32,078 nt of DNA from Casp-actino8 sp001510335 (GTDB lineage Bacteria; Actinomycetota; Acidimicrobiia; Acidimicrobiales; Ilumatobacteraceae), in contig JAQCEM010000022.1 in assembly GCA_027729635.1 (NCBI GenBank), positions 1 through 32,078 of the forward strand. Reading direction: 5' to 3'. Under the pieces are notes generated by a model. That model had not been told where the DNA came from, made no database searches, and saw only the letters and a program-made list of their open reading frames with translations. Below are positions 1 to 7,838 of the stretch, piece by piece. Positions within the stretch are counted from its first letter, which is position 1. Every line of letters begins with the position of its first letter. Both the position numbers and the translations under genes were made by a program.

Positions 1-909
1 GCTGGCGTCGTAGGTATTGGCAGCAACCAGTTCGGCATCAGGCCCACCGACATAGTCGAGATAGTCCTTTTTCAACACGTAACCACAAGTCGGCTGCGGC
101 ACGACAATGTCGTTGCCTTTGCGGACAGTGTTAGCCAATGCCTTGACATTCTTTTCCGCAACTCTGGTGAAATTGTCAATATCTCCACTGTGCAAGAACG
201 GCGCACCACAACACTGGGTTGTGTCAGCCAACGAACATTCAATGCCGTTGCGCTCGTACACCTTGATCAGGTCATGACCAACTTCGGGTGCCTGATACTC
301 AACAAGACAAGTTGGAAATAAAGCAACTCGACCTTGACGCTTGCCAATTTTTAGTTTGGGGCGACGGTTGAACCACGTGGTAAAGCGTTGCTTAGCGAAT
401 GGGGGGAGCACTCGTTCACCGGAGACGCCTGAGGTGACTTCAATCGCTTTGCGAACCAATGAGCCCGGCTTAGCACCCATCATCTTGTTCATCAAGGGAT
501 AGGTCTTCGTCGCCACTTTTCCAATCAGGTCGGTGCGACCCATCACGTTCGTCGTGACCTTGTCACGCAATGACACCTGGTCGTTGGTATGACGCATCGC
601 ATCAGCGCGCAACATCAAACGCGGGAAGTCGAGTTCCCATTCACTTTGCCCAGGAATGTACGGGCAGTTGACATAACACAACTTGCATTGGAAACATTCG
701 TCAATGACTTGGTCTTGTTGAGCCGGCGTCAAGCGGCCAGCATCTTGATCTTCGTGTTGATCAATGAAATCGAAAAGCGTGGGGAAAGATGTGCAGAACT
801 TGAAACACAAGCGACACCCGTGACATAGGTCGTACACCCGAGTGAGTTCATCGCGTACATCCTTTTCATCGAGGTACTTCGGATGTTTCGGATCGTAGGT
901 AATCGTCAT
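1..909 (-). CDS. CCG-type iron-sulfur oxidoreductase (GlpC/heterodisulfide reductase-like), C-terminus outside window
   Basis: The reading frame is open from an ATG at 909 to the window edge, giving 303 residues without a stop. It begins MTITYDPKHP. Two ferredoxin-type clusters are visible: CHGCRLCFKFC (Cys29, 32, 35, 39) and CFQCKLCYVNCP (Cys72, 75, 78, 82), each fitting a 4Fe-4S site. A first CCG domain follows with TQCCGAPFLHSGD near residues 231-243 and further cysteines at 201 and 275. Relatives usually carry a second CCG domain, which would lie beyond the left edge. The family includes GlpC and HdrB-like subunits that pass electrons between a flavoprotein and a quinone or thiol. The neighbouring rubrerythrin lacks a rubredoxin domain, so this protein could be its electron donor; that is inference. 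Substrate unknown. Confidence 0.85.
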   Translation of the reverse strand, partial: MTITYDPKHPKYLDEKDVRDELTRVYDLCHGCRLCFKFCTSFPTLFDFIDQHEDQDAGRLTPAQQDQVIDECFQCKLCYVNCPYIPGQSEWELDFPRLMLRADAMRHTNDQVSLRDKVTTNVMGRTDLIGKVATKTYPLMNKMMGAKPGSLVRKAIEVTSGVSGERVLPPFAKQRFTTWFNRRPKLKIGKRQGRVALFPTCLVEYQAPEVGHDLIKVYERNGIECSLADTTQCCGAPFLHSGDIDNFTRVAEKNVKALANTVRKGNDIVVPQPTCGYVLKKDYLDYVGGPDAELVAANTYDAS

Positions 910-959
910 TTTGAAATCTCATTCGGTTGATAAATCTGGAAAAGCACAATCTAAAGATT

Positions 960-997
960 TTGTTGGGGTGCCCGGCTTGCGCCAAGCACCCCAACAA
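960..997 (-). terminator. 12-bp hairpin downstream of rubrerythrin
   Basis: TTGTTGGGGTGC (960-971) pairs perfectly with GCACCCCAACAA (986-997) around a 14-base loop. It lies 16 bp past the rubrerythrin stop and 50 bp before the start of the Fe-S gene, both on the minus strand. No clear U-tract follows on the minus strand, so it may be a weak terminator or a processing/stability element that sets different expression for the two genes. Confidence 0.6.
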
Positions 998-1013
998 CTA
1001 CATGTAGTGAAAC

Positions 1014-1427
1014 TCAGAGTGCGTCGAGGCCCTGCTGGAAACGACCAGCGTGGCTCTTCTCGGCACGAGCCAAGGTTTCAAACCAGTCGGCGATTTCGGC
1101 AAAGCCTTCGTCGCGAGCGGTCTTTGCGAAGCCTGGGTACATCTGGGTGTACTCGTAGGTCTCGCCGGCGATTGACGCCTTGAAGTTGGCTTCGGTTTCG
1201 CCGATGGGCTCACCTGAAGCGGGGTCGCCAACTTCAGCCAAGTAATCAAGGTGACCGTGGGCGTGTCCGGTTTCGCCTTCAGCGACCGAACGGAACAATG
1301 CGGCTGCATCGGGGTAGCCCTCGATGTCGGCCTTCTGTGCGAACCACAAGTAACGGCGGTTGGCCTGGCTCTCGCCGGCGAACGCCTCCTTGAGGTTTTC
1401 GTGAGTCTTGGTGCCGTGGAGGCTCAT
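1014..1427 (-). CDS. Rubrerythrin, short form without rubredoxin domain
   Basis: This 137-residue protein is a ferritin-like diiron protein of the rubrerythrin family. Such proteins reduce hydrogen peroxide in the cytoplasm. The expected ligands are present: Glu19 in FAGESQANRRY, Glu52 and His55 in EGETGHAHGH, Glu89/Glu92 in AGETYEY, and Glu123 with His126 in RAEKSHAGRF. Classical rubrerythrins have about 190 residues and end in a CxxC...CxxC rubredoxin domain. Here the protein stops after the fourth helix and has no cysteine at all, so electrons must come from another protein. It sits between a Fur-type regulator gene and an Fe-S oxidoreductase gene on the same strand. Upstream, TTCTTGA (1471-1477) and TCAAGAA (1494-1500) form a 7-bp inverted repeat that could be an operator or a hairpin. 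Confidence 0.93.
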   Translation of the reverse strand: MSLHGTKTHENLKEAFAGESQANRRYLWFAQKADIEGYPDAAALFRSVAEGETGHAHGHLDYLAEVGDPASGEPIGETEANFKASIAGETYEYTQMYPGFAKTARDEGFAEIADWFETLARAEKSHAGRFQQGLDAL

Positions 1428-1513
1428 GACTGTCTCTCTTTCATGGGTTGTGGGTTGTTACTTGCTGAACTTCTTGATCGTGAGAAGCCACGCTCAAGAA
1501 ACCTTTCCTCACT

Positions 1514-1924
1514 TCAGGCGCAACTCGCGCATGAACCGTGGAACAAAATTGAGGTTGAATCAACGGAGAATCCATTGAGTCCTTCAATGTGCAGGGCTTG
1601 CGACCCAGCCACATAAACATCGCGAACATCGCCGCACCCTTGGCAGATGACGTGGTGATGTTCATCAACATTCGGGTCAAAACGTACGGCGCCTGCGCCA
1701 ACATCAATCAGACGTAACTCGCCCATCGAGGCCAGATCGGTCAACGTTTGGTACACAGTGCGCAACGAGATGCCAGGCATCTGAGCACTGGCCTCGGAAT
1801 ACAAAGCTTCAGCGGTGGGGTGCATGTTGTTGCCGTGCATGAGGCGAAAAAGAAGCTGCCTCTGCGGCGTGACTTTCAGGCCAGAAGCCCGAAAGGCTTC
1901 AGTGAGCTCGATTGGTGATTTCAC
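1514..1924 (-). CDS. Fur-family metalloregulator (PerR-like)
   Basis: This 136-residue protein has the Fur-family layout: an N-terminal winged helix (residues 1-82, recognition helix around SLRTVYQTLTDL) and a C-terminal metal-binding dimerisation domain. The HHH stretch at 89-91 and the cysteine pairs Cys94/Cys97 (CQGC) and Cys132/Cys135 (CASC) match the regulatory and structural metal sites. The start is a GTG at 1924; an AGGAG stands about 17 bases upstream, farther than usual. Its position directly upstream of rubrerythrin suggests a peroxide-sensing PerR role rather than iron-uptake or zinc control, but sequence alone cannot separate these. Divergent from glpD; the shared upstream DNA holds a repeated octamer that may be its own operator. 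Confidence 0.92.
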   Translation of the reverse strand: MKSPIELTEAFRASGLKVTPQRQLLFRLMHGNNMHPTAEALYSEASAQMPGISLRTVYQTLTDLASMGELRLIDVGAGAVRFDPNVDEHHHVICQGCGDVRDVYVAGSQALHIEGLNGFSVDSTSILFHGSCASCA

Positions 1925-1953
1925 AATGGGAAACTTAGTGACATCTCCTGCTC

Positions 1954-1980
1954 ATTAGCAATTCATGCAAATTAGCAATA
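1954..1980. promoter_or_regulatory. Direct repeat ATTAGCAAT in the fur-glpD intergenic region, candidate operator
   Basis: ATTAGCAAT occurs at 1954-1962 and again at 1971-1979, 17 bp start to start, with TTCATGCAA between. Read on the minus strand it is TTGCTAAT-TTGCATGAA-TTGCTAAT, AT-rich like Fur-family sites though not matching the E. coli Fur box. It lies 30 bp upstream of the Fur-type gene start and about 80 bp upstream of glpD. Autoregulation is the simplest reading. Confidence 0.4.
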
Positions 1981-2060
1981 AGTGAAATCTGTCTCACAAT
2001 GCTCGAGACGACTTGAGCGGGTACTCTCGCCATGTGCCCACCGTTCCAGCGTCAAACGCC

Positions 2061-3773
2061 ATGACCCCCGACCATTTCGATCGATCGGTTATGCGCCAAC
2101 GCCTGGCCAGCGAGCAGTTTGATGTTGTGATCGTCGGTGGGGGTATCACCGGTCTCGGGGTGGCCCTTGATGCTGCATCGCGTGGTCTACGTACGGCCCT
2201 GATTGAGCGGTACGACTTCGCATCGGGCACTTCATCCAAAAGCTCAAAGCTCGTGCACGGTGGACTGCGATATTTGCAACAAGGTGAAGTTCGTTTGGTC
2301 TATGAAGCGCTCTACGAACGTCAACGCTTAATTCGCAATGCCCCGCATCTTGTATCGCTCCTCCCCTTCTTACTTCCGATCCTCACCAAAGACGGATTGG
2401 TATCACGAAAAATTGCGCGCGCTTTAGGTTCGGCCCTGTGGATGTACGACATCACTGGGGGCGCGCGTATTGGCAAAATTCATCGTCGCCTACGTAAACA
2501 AAAAGCACTCGCTCATATGCCCACTATGCCCAGTCAACGTTTGGCGTCGGCCTACATCTATTACGACGCTCAAGCAGACGATGCACGACTGTGTGTCACC
2601 ATGGCCCGTTCAGCCGCAGATCATGGAGCAGTCGTCATCAACCAATGCCCAGTCACCAGCATTTTGCGTTCCGAATCGGGACAGGCGAATGGCGTCACGG
2701 TGCAATGCGATGATGAAAGTTTTGACGTACGCGCGAGGGTGGTGATCAACGCAGCCGGTGTGTGGACTGATGCCGTTCGTACGCTTGAAGACGGTATTGA
2801 TCCCGACACCATCCGACCAGCCAAAGGCGTTCATGTCACGGTTCCGTGGGACAAAGTTCGTAATGACATTGCTGTCATCATCCCGGTCCCAAAAGACAAA
2901 CGAAGTCTGTTCGTTGTGCCGTGGGGTCCAAAACACGATGGCACGTTTACGCACACCTATGTCGGCACGACAGACACCGATTATCAAGGCCCTATTGATG
3001 ATCCACAATGCACGAAGGACGACATCGACTACGTATTACGTGCGTTGAACGCCAGCGTGACTACTGGAATTACTACCGAAGATGTCACTGGCGTTTGGGC
3101 AGGACTGCGTCCACTCGTTAAGCAAGTCAACGCCGAAGATGGAACTGGCAAAGGTGGCAAAGCCGCGCGAACGGCTGACCTATCGCGTCGACATGTGGTC
3201 CTTACTAGTGATTCCGGAATCATCACAGTGACTGGTGGTAAGTTAACGACTTATCGCGAAATGGCCCAAGACACTGTTGATGCTGCGTTGAAAGTTCTTG
3301 AGAAGAATTCGTCGACGTCAACCAAGAACATAAAGACTGCGAAGTGTCGTACCAAAAACCTCAAACTTCACGGAGCACGTGGCTACAAAGAACCGCGAAC
3401 CAACGGCTCGCTCGAGGCACATCTTGCGCATCGTTACGGCACAGATGTCAATCTCATCAACGAATTGATCGCTGCTAATCCGTCATTAATTGAGGCGCTT
3501 ATACCTGGTCTGCCTTACATCAAAGCCGAAGCCATCTACTCGGTGATCCATGAGATGGCTCTCACGCTTGATGACATTTTGTCGCGTCGAACTCGGGCAC
3601 TCCTCTTTGATCGCGAAGCCACCCGTCAGGCCGCACAATCGGTCGCAGAACTTGTTGCCCCATTTGCGGGATGGGACGTTCAGCGTATCGAAAAAGAAGT
3701 TCTGGCCTTCCACGAAATTTGCGAACACGAAGCAACAATGGGCACTCTGCCCGAAAATGAACTGTATTCCTGA
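2061..3773 (+). CDS. glpD: FAD-dependent glycerol-3-phosphate dehydrogenase
   Basis: GlpD oxidises sn-glycerol 3-phosphate to dihydroxyacetone phosphate at the membrane and hands electrons to the quinone pool. The 571-residue product has the Rossmann FAD motif GGGITG at residues 26-31. This is followed by the family signature region (DFASGTSSKSSKLVHGGLRY, residues 54-73) and TGVWAGLRPL and TVTGGKLTTYREMA farther on. The C-terminal helical GlpD domain is complete. ATG 2061 was chosen because it puts the FAD motif at the usual distance from the start; an in-frame TTG at 2013 would add 16 residues and ATG 2091 would remove 10. No clear Shine-Dalgarno is seen. It is the first gene of a run of four, 12 bp before the next. 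Confidence 0.95.
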   Translation: MTPDHFDRSVMRQRLASEQFDVVIVGGGITGLGVALDAASRGLRTALIERYDFASGTSSKSSKLVHGGLRYLQQGEVRLVYEALYERQRLIRNAPHLVSLLPFLLPILTKDGLVSRKIARALGSALWMYDITGGARIGKIHRRLRKQKALAHMPTMPSQRLASAYIYYDAQADDARLCVTMARSAADHGAVVINQCPVTSILRSESGQANGVTVQCDDESFDVRARVVINAAGVWTDAVRTLEDGIDPDTIRPAKGVHVTVPWDKVRNDIAVIIPVPKDKRSLFVVPWGPKHDGTFTHTYVGTTDTDYQGPIDDPQCTKDDIDYVLRALNASVTTGITTEDVTGVWAGLRPLVKQVNAEDGTGKGGKAARTADLSRRHVVLTSDSGIITVTGGKLTTYREMAQDTVDAALKVLEKNSSTSTKNIKTAKCRTKNLKLHGARGYKEPRTNGSLEAHLAHRYGTDVNLINELIAANPSLIEALIPGLPYIKAEAIYSVIHEMALTLDDILSRRTRALLFDREATRQAAQSVAELVAPFAGWDVQRIEKEVLAFHEICEHEATMGTLPENELYS

Positions 3774-3785
3774 GCGGAGGATGAC

Positions 3786-5306
3786 ATGACCGGTAAGACT
3801 TTTTCTCGAGAGATCACATCGCCGATTGATCTCATACAAAATGGGCAGTCTCCAGCGCGCAATCATTTGCAACATCGCACCATTGCACTCACCGACCAAC
3901 AAATCGCTGATCTTGCAAAAATCTGCGAAACAATTACCGCACCAATCGAAACGGCGTTGGCGAGTCGCGACTGGTGGCCACTCAGCATGCATTGGGCGCT
4001 CGCCGGCGAAGTACCCGCACGAGCTGCAGCAATTGTTCGACCGACATCGACCGAACAAGTTTCACAAGTCCTCTCATACTGCAATGAAAACAACATTCCA
4101 TTAACTGCTGCCGGTGGGCGAAGTGGAGTGTGTGGCGCTTCAATCCCGCTACACGGCGGCGTCATTTTGGACACCACCGCGATGCAAGGCGTGCTGGCCG
4201 TAGACGATGACTCGTTAACAGTCGAAGTTCTACCTGGGACGTTTGGCCCCGACCTAGAAGCACATATTCAGTCTTTGGGATTCACTGTTGGTCACTACCC
4301 ACAGAGTTTCGACATTGCGACCGTCGGGGGTTGGGTGGCTTGTCGCGGAGCCGGACAGTATTCGACGCGTTACGGCAAGATCGAAGATATGGTCGTTGCC
4401 CTTGAAGTGGTTCTCGCTGATGGCACGATTATCACGACCGGCGGTTCACCTCGCGGCGCCAGTGGGCCCGATCTCAATCAAATCTTTATTGGTAGCGAGG
4501 GAACGCTCGGCGTTGTCACCCGCGTCTGGCTCAAGTGTCATCCGGTCGCAACATTAGAACGGCGTGCTGCATTTGGATTCGCCACATTTGAAGATGGCCT
4601 TGACGCCTGTCGTCGCATCATGCGCCGCGGCGCAACTCCCGCTGTGCTTCGTTTGTATGACGCACCCGAAAGCCAACGTGGACAAGGTGGCGACGGAGTT
4701 GTGTGCGCGCTTCTTGTTCTTGATGAGGGCGATGTTGCCTCGGTAACTGCATCAATGAACATCGTCGAAGAAGAATGCCTAGCAACGATTGGTTGTCTTC
4801 CCCGCGATATCGAAACAGTTGAACGTTGGATGCACCATCGCAATGACACCAGCGCTCTACAGGCCCTCACCAAAAAAGGGTTTGTCGTTGACACCATGGA
4901 GATCGCCGCACCATGGTCAACGCTTCCCGCAATCTTTAATGCCACTCGTGCCGCAATGCTTGAGGTTCCGCACGCGCGCTCCTCAACTTGTCACTTGTCG
5001 CACAGTTACATCGATGGTGCTTGTTTGTACTTCACCTTTGCAGCTAACCCACCTGCAGAGGAAGTGGAAAAAACATATGTCGCATTGTGGGATGCGGGCA
5101 CTCGTGCAGTTCTTGCTCACGGCGGCAACCTCAGTCACCATCACGGAGTCGGGCTCAATCGTTCGCGCTTCGTACAAGAAGCGCTTGGTTCGGCGTTTAA
5201 AGTGCTTGTCGCGATGAAAAACTCCATGGATCCGCGCGGCATCTTGAACCCCGGAAAGATGGGGCTTCCGCTCCCCAAATATTTGGAGGCACCACAGTGG
5301 CCGTAA
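3786..5306 (+). CDS. FAD-linked oxidase, alkyl-DHAP synthase-like
   Basis: The 506-residue product has an N-terminal FAD_binding_4 domain of the vanillyl-alcohol oxidase superfamily. It shows RPTSTEQVSQVLSYCNENN, then AAGGRSG, VGGWVACRGAGQYSTRYGK and FIGSEGTLGVVTRVW. A C-terminal FAD-oxidase cap ends in SMDPRGILNPGKMG. The SHHHGVG motif (His451-453) near the C-terminus is a mark of alkylglycerone-phosphate synthase relatives; plain GlcD or lactate dehydrogenases lack the triple His. AGPS makes the ether bond of ether lipids by exchanging an acyl group on acyl-DHAP for a fatty alcohol. GlpD next door makes DHAP, which fits, but bacterial AGPS-like proteins are poorly characterised and a dehydrogenase role is possible. 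Its last codons overlap the next gene by 10 bp. Confidence 0.85.
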   Translation: MTGKTFSREITSPIDLIQNGQSPARNHLQHRTIALTDQQIADLAKICETITAPIETALASRDWWPLSMHWALAGEVPARAAAIVRPTSTEQVSQVLSYCNENNIPLTAAGGRSGVCGASIPLHGGVILDTTAMQGVLAVDDDSLTVEVLPGTFGPDLEAHIQSLGFTVGHYPQSFDIATVGGWVACRGAGQYSTRYGKIEDMVVALEVVLADGTIITTGGSPRGASGPDLNQIFIGSEGTLGVVTRVWLKCHPVATLERRAAFGFATFEDGLDACRRIMRRGATPAVLRLYDAPESQRGQGGDGVVCALLVLDEGDVASVTASMNIVEEECLATIGCLPRDIETVERWMHHRNDTSALQALTKKGFVVDTMEIAAPWSTLPAIFNATRAAMLEVPHARSSTCHLSHSYIDGACLYFTFAANPPAEEVEKTYVALWDAGTRAVLAHGGNLSHHHGVGLNRSRFVQEALGSAFKVLVAMKNSMDPRGILNPGKMGLPLPKYLEAPQWP

Positions 5307-5725
5307 GTTCAACCTCCGATCGCCCAATCTCGTCCCGTTGGGATGTTGCCGCAATACGCGCCGGGGCTTCCGTTGCATTGGTATTTGCCGTTCCATTTTC
5401 CATTGCGGCACGCATTTTCTCCGATAGTGGTCTCGCCGTCATTTTGTCACTGTGTGCAGCGATCGGATTTTTGTTAGGCGCCGCCGTTGCCGCGTGGCAT
5501 CAACAACGTCGCACACCACTTTCACATGCCATTGTCACTGCGGCATTGAGTTACATCATCCCGCAAACAGTTTTCATCATCGTCAAGTTGGCTCGTGGCG
5601 GTGAAGTGCGCTGGCTCGGTGTCTTTTTCAACTTGACAGTCACCTTGACCGTCGGTGTTATCGGCGGGTTTCTTGGATCAACGATGCAAAAGAACGGTGC
5701 TCTTCCCAAAGGGCGTCGTTCATGA
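5297..5725 (+). CDS. Four-helix membrane protein of unknown function in the glp operon
   Basis: This 142-residue protein starts at GTG 5297, inside the end of the preceding gene, with a strong GGAGG at 5284-5288. Four hydrophobic segments are visible, roughly residues 18-38, 45-65, 78-98 and 108-130, with short loops. I recognise no catalytic motif or family. It ends in an ATGA overlap with the FGGY kinase gene, so it is translationally coupled on both sides. That placement argues for a role tied to glycerol phosphate, for example a small transporter component, a membrane anchor or a lipid-handling partner of the flavoprotein. Function is unknown. Confidence 0.85.
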   Translation: MAVSSTSDRPISSRWDVAAIRAGASVALVFAVPFSIAARIFSDSGLAVILSLCAAIGFLLGAAVAAWHQQRRTPLSHAIVTAALSYIIPQTVFIIVKLARGGEVRWLGVFFNLTVTLTVGVIGGFLGSTMQKNGALPKGRRS

Positions 5726-7230
5726 CCACGTCAATTTTGGTGGTTGATGTCGGCACTAGCGGTTTACGCGCCGCCGTCGTTCGACCCGACGCAACTGTCA
5801 CCGCAATGCACTATCGCGAATTTGTACCTCATTCACCGTTTTCTGGCCTTGTTGAATTTGATGCAACCGAAATGGCTCGGCTCGTCCTTGAAGTCGCTCA
5901 TACGTCACTTGCCGAAGCAGGCCCAGTCGCGGCAGTTGGCATCACAACTCAACGGGCCTCAACCATCTTGTGGGATCGTTCGACAGGTGTTCCGCTCGGA
6001 CCTGCTTTAGGTTGGCAAGATTTACGCACCGTAGGCGAATGCATCATGGCGAAGGCTGAGCACGGACTGGCGTTAGCACCAAACCAAACGGCAACCAAGG
6101 CTGCATGGCTCCTGAAAACATACGTCGGCGACGAACAAGCCATTGCTGCACGCGCTGACAACTTATGCATCGGCACAGTTGACAGTTGGATTGCCTGGAC
6201 ACTCTCGCAAGGAACCCTGCACGTCACTGATCACAGCAATGCCGCAGTAACTGGTCTTGCTGATGTGTTATCTCATGACGATATTCGTTGGCATGAACGC
6301 GCCTGTTCGGTGTTAGGTGTACCAATCAGTATGTTGCCGACTCTTGTTGCGTCATCGGGCATCATCGGGCTGGCAGCTGCTTTGCCTGGTTCGCCACCCA
6401 TCGCGTCCATCGCCGGCGACCAGCAGGCATCGCTCATTGGCCAATCATGCGTTCGTCGCAATATGGCGAAGTGCACTTTTGGCACAGGCGGCATGATGAA
6501 TGTATGCCTCGGTGAGGGCAAACCCGTTTCGGCTGAGCGCAGCCGAAACGGAACATTCCCAATTGTCGCTTGGAGTCAAGTGGTAAACGATGCTTCTTAT
6601 CTGATGACCTGGGGCGCCGAAGCCATCATGTTGTCGGCTGGCACCAATGTTGAATGGCTCCGCGATGACATGGGTCTCATTTCCACAGCCGAAGAAAGTG
6701 ATGCGGTCGCTCAAGCCTGTCAAACGTCCGACGGAGTTGTTTATGTGCCCGCGCTTCTTGGCCTCGGAACTCCGCACTGGGATTACGGCGCACGAGGAGC
6801 CCTCCTCGGTCTCACCCGCGGATCAACTCGCGCTCATATTGTTCGGGCGGTCCTCGAAGGTGTCGCCCACCGAGGAGCCGACCTTTTGGAAGCCATCGAG
6901 ACCGACTATCCCAATGTGTCGGTACCCGAGATTAGGGTCGACGGCGGGATGAGTCGCAACCCCACTTTTATTCAGGCACTTGCCAATGCCACTAACCGAC
7001 CAATCTCGGTCTCGCCGATCACCGAGGCCACCACGCTCGGGGCGGCATATTTGGCAGGTTTAGCCGTCGGAACTTGGTCAAATCTTCAGGAAATTGAGTC
7101 TTTGTGGTCGCCACAGGCAACTGTTGACCCGCAGTCCAACTACGAACGATTTGCGGTTCGTGCCCAGTGGGAGCGGGCTGTGACCCGTGCCGCCGGATGG
7201 ATCACCGAACTTTCGAGTCTCGACTTCTAG
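5722..7230 (+). CDS. FGGY-family carbohydrate kinase, glycerol kinase-like
   Basis: The 502-residue product has both FGGY domains. The N-terminal phosphate motif is VVDVGTSGLRAAVV. The adenosine-side motifs are TFGTGGMMNVCLG, GLGTPHWDYGARGALLGLTRG, RVDGGMSRNPTF and ITEATTLGAAYLAG, the last two being the C-terminal FGGY signature. Length and motif order match glycerol kinases (about 500 residues). With glpD three genes upstream in the same operon, ATP-dependent phosphorylation of glycerol to glycerol 3-phosphate is the best reading. Sugar specificity within this family is hard to read from sequence, so another polyol remains possible. The ATG overlaps the preceding stop (ATGA at 5722-5725). 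Confidence 0.85.
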   Translation: MTTSILVVDVGTSGLRAAVVRPDATVTAMHYREFVPHSPFSGLVEFDATEMARLVLEVAHTSLAEAGPVAAVGITTQRASTILWDRSTGVPLGPALGWQDLRTVGECIMAKAEHGLALAPNQTATKAAWLLKTYVGDEQAIAARADNLCIGTVDSWIAWTLSQGTLHVTDHSNAAVTGLADVLSHDDIRWHERACSVLGVPISMLPTLVASSGIIGLAAALPGSPPIASIAGDQQASLIGQSCVRRNMAKCTFGTGGMMNVCLGEGKPVSAERSRNGTFPIVAWSQVVNDASYLMTWGAEAIMLSAGTNVEWLRDDMGLISTAEESDAVAQACQTSDGVVYVPALLGLGTPHWDYGARGALLGLTRGSTRAHIVRAVLEGVAHRGADLLEAIETDYPNVSVPEIRVDGGMSRNPTFIQALANATNRPISVSPITEATTLGAAYLAGLAVGTWSNLQEIESLWSPQATVDPQSNYERFAVRAQWERAVTRAAGWITELSSLDF

Positions 7231-7297
7231 GATGTGAAATTGCTCTTGCCTGTCTCGGCACACAAGGCTGTCGATAAGAGTTTGTGAAAGGAACCCC

Positions 7298-7825
7298 GTG
7301 ACCGCTCCGAAGATCATCAGCGCTAGCCCCGTTCGACCCACTGAGGCCGACACCGAGCTTCTCGCATCGGCCCAAGCCTCTAACTTGGCAGTACGCGATC
7401 TCTACCAGGCCGCTATTGCAGCGGGTGCTGGTGGCGATCATGTGGCCAGTCTTGTCGCAATCGCCGCTCACCATGACGCCTATGCCCAAGCAATCTCGTC
7501 ATTGATTGGTCGTGCCGCTCCGCAGGCACGCGACAGCAAACTGTTCACGGACAACAAAGCCGACTTTGGTGCTGACACCACGGCAGTTGCCCTAGCTGCC
7601 CACACTCTTGAAAATGATCTTGTTGCCGCCCACACCAAAGTTGTCGGCTCACTTGAAGGAACTGAAGGTGCCGCACTAGTGGCGTCAATGATCATCATCG
7701 AAGCCCGCCATGTTGTGGCGTTAGCCACGATCGCGGGCAAATCACCTGTCAGTGACACCGATTTGTTTTTAGTCACCCCCGAGGCTGCAACAGCAGACGC
7801 TCAGACCACGACGACCATCGCCTGA
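7298..7825 (+). CDS. Ferritin-like domain protein, cytoplasmic, incomplete ligand set
   Basis: A 175-residue alanine-rich protein predicted to form a four-helix ferritin-like bundle. Helix 1 is around LLASAQASNLAVRDLYQAAI, helix 2 around IAAHHDAYAQAISSL, helix 3 around AHTLENDLVAAHTKVV and helix 4 around IIIEARHVVALATIAG. Glu and His residues that could bind iron are present in helices 2-4. The usual Glu in helix 1 is missing (Ser/Gln/Asn instead), so a normal diiron site is doubtful. There is no signal peptide. The start is a GTG with GAAAGGA six bases upstream. It precedes a related Tat-lipoprotein gene by 13 bp, so the two are probably co-expressed. Function unknown; iron storage or sensing is possible. 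Confidence 0.8.
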   Translation: MTAPKIISASPVRPTEADTELLASAQASNLAVRDLYQAAIAAGAGGDHVASLVAIAAHHDAYAQAISSLIGRAAPQARDSKLFTDNKADFGADTTAVALAAHTLENDLVAAHTKVVGSLEGTEGAALVASMIIIEARHVVALATIAGKSPVSDTDLFLVTPEAATADAQTTTTIA

Positions 7826-7838
7826 TTCGGAGATCATC

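Noticed and set aside
3486..4058. 190-residue open frame on the minus strand
   Set aside because: It runs antisense across the end of glpD and the start of the AGPS-like gene, both clearly coding.
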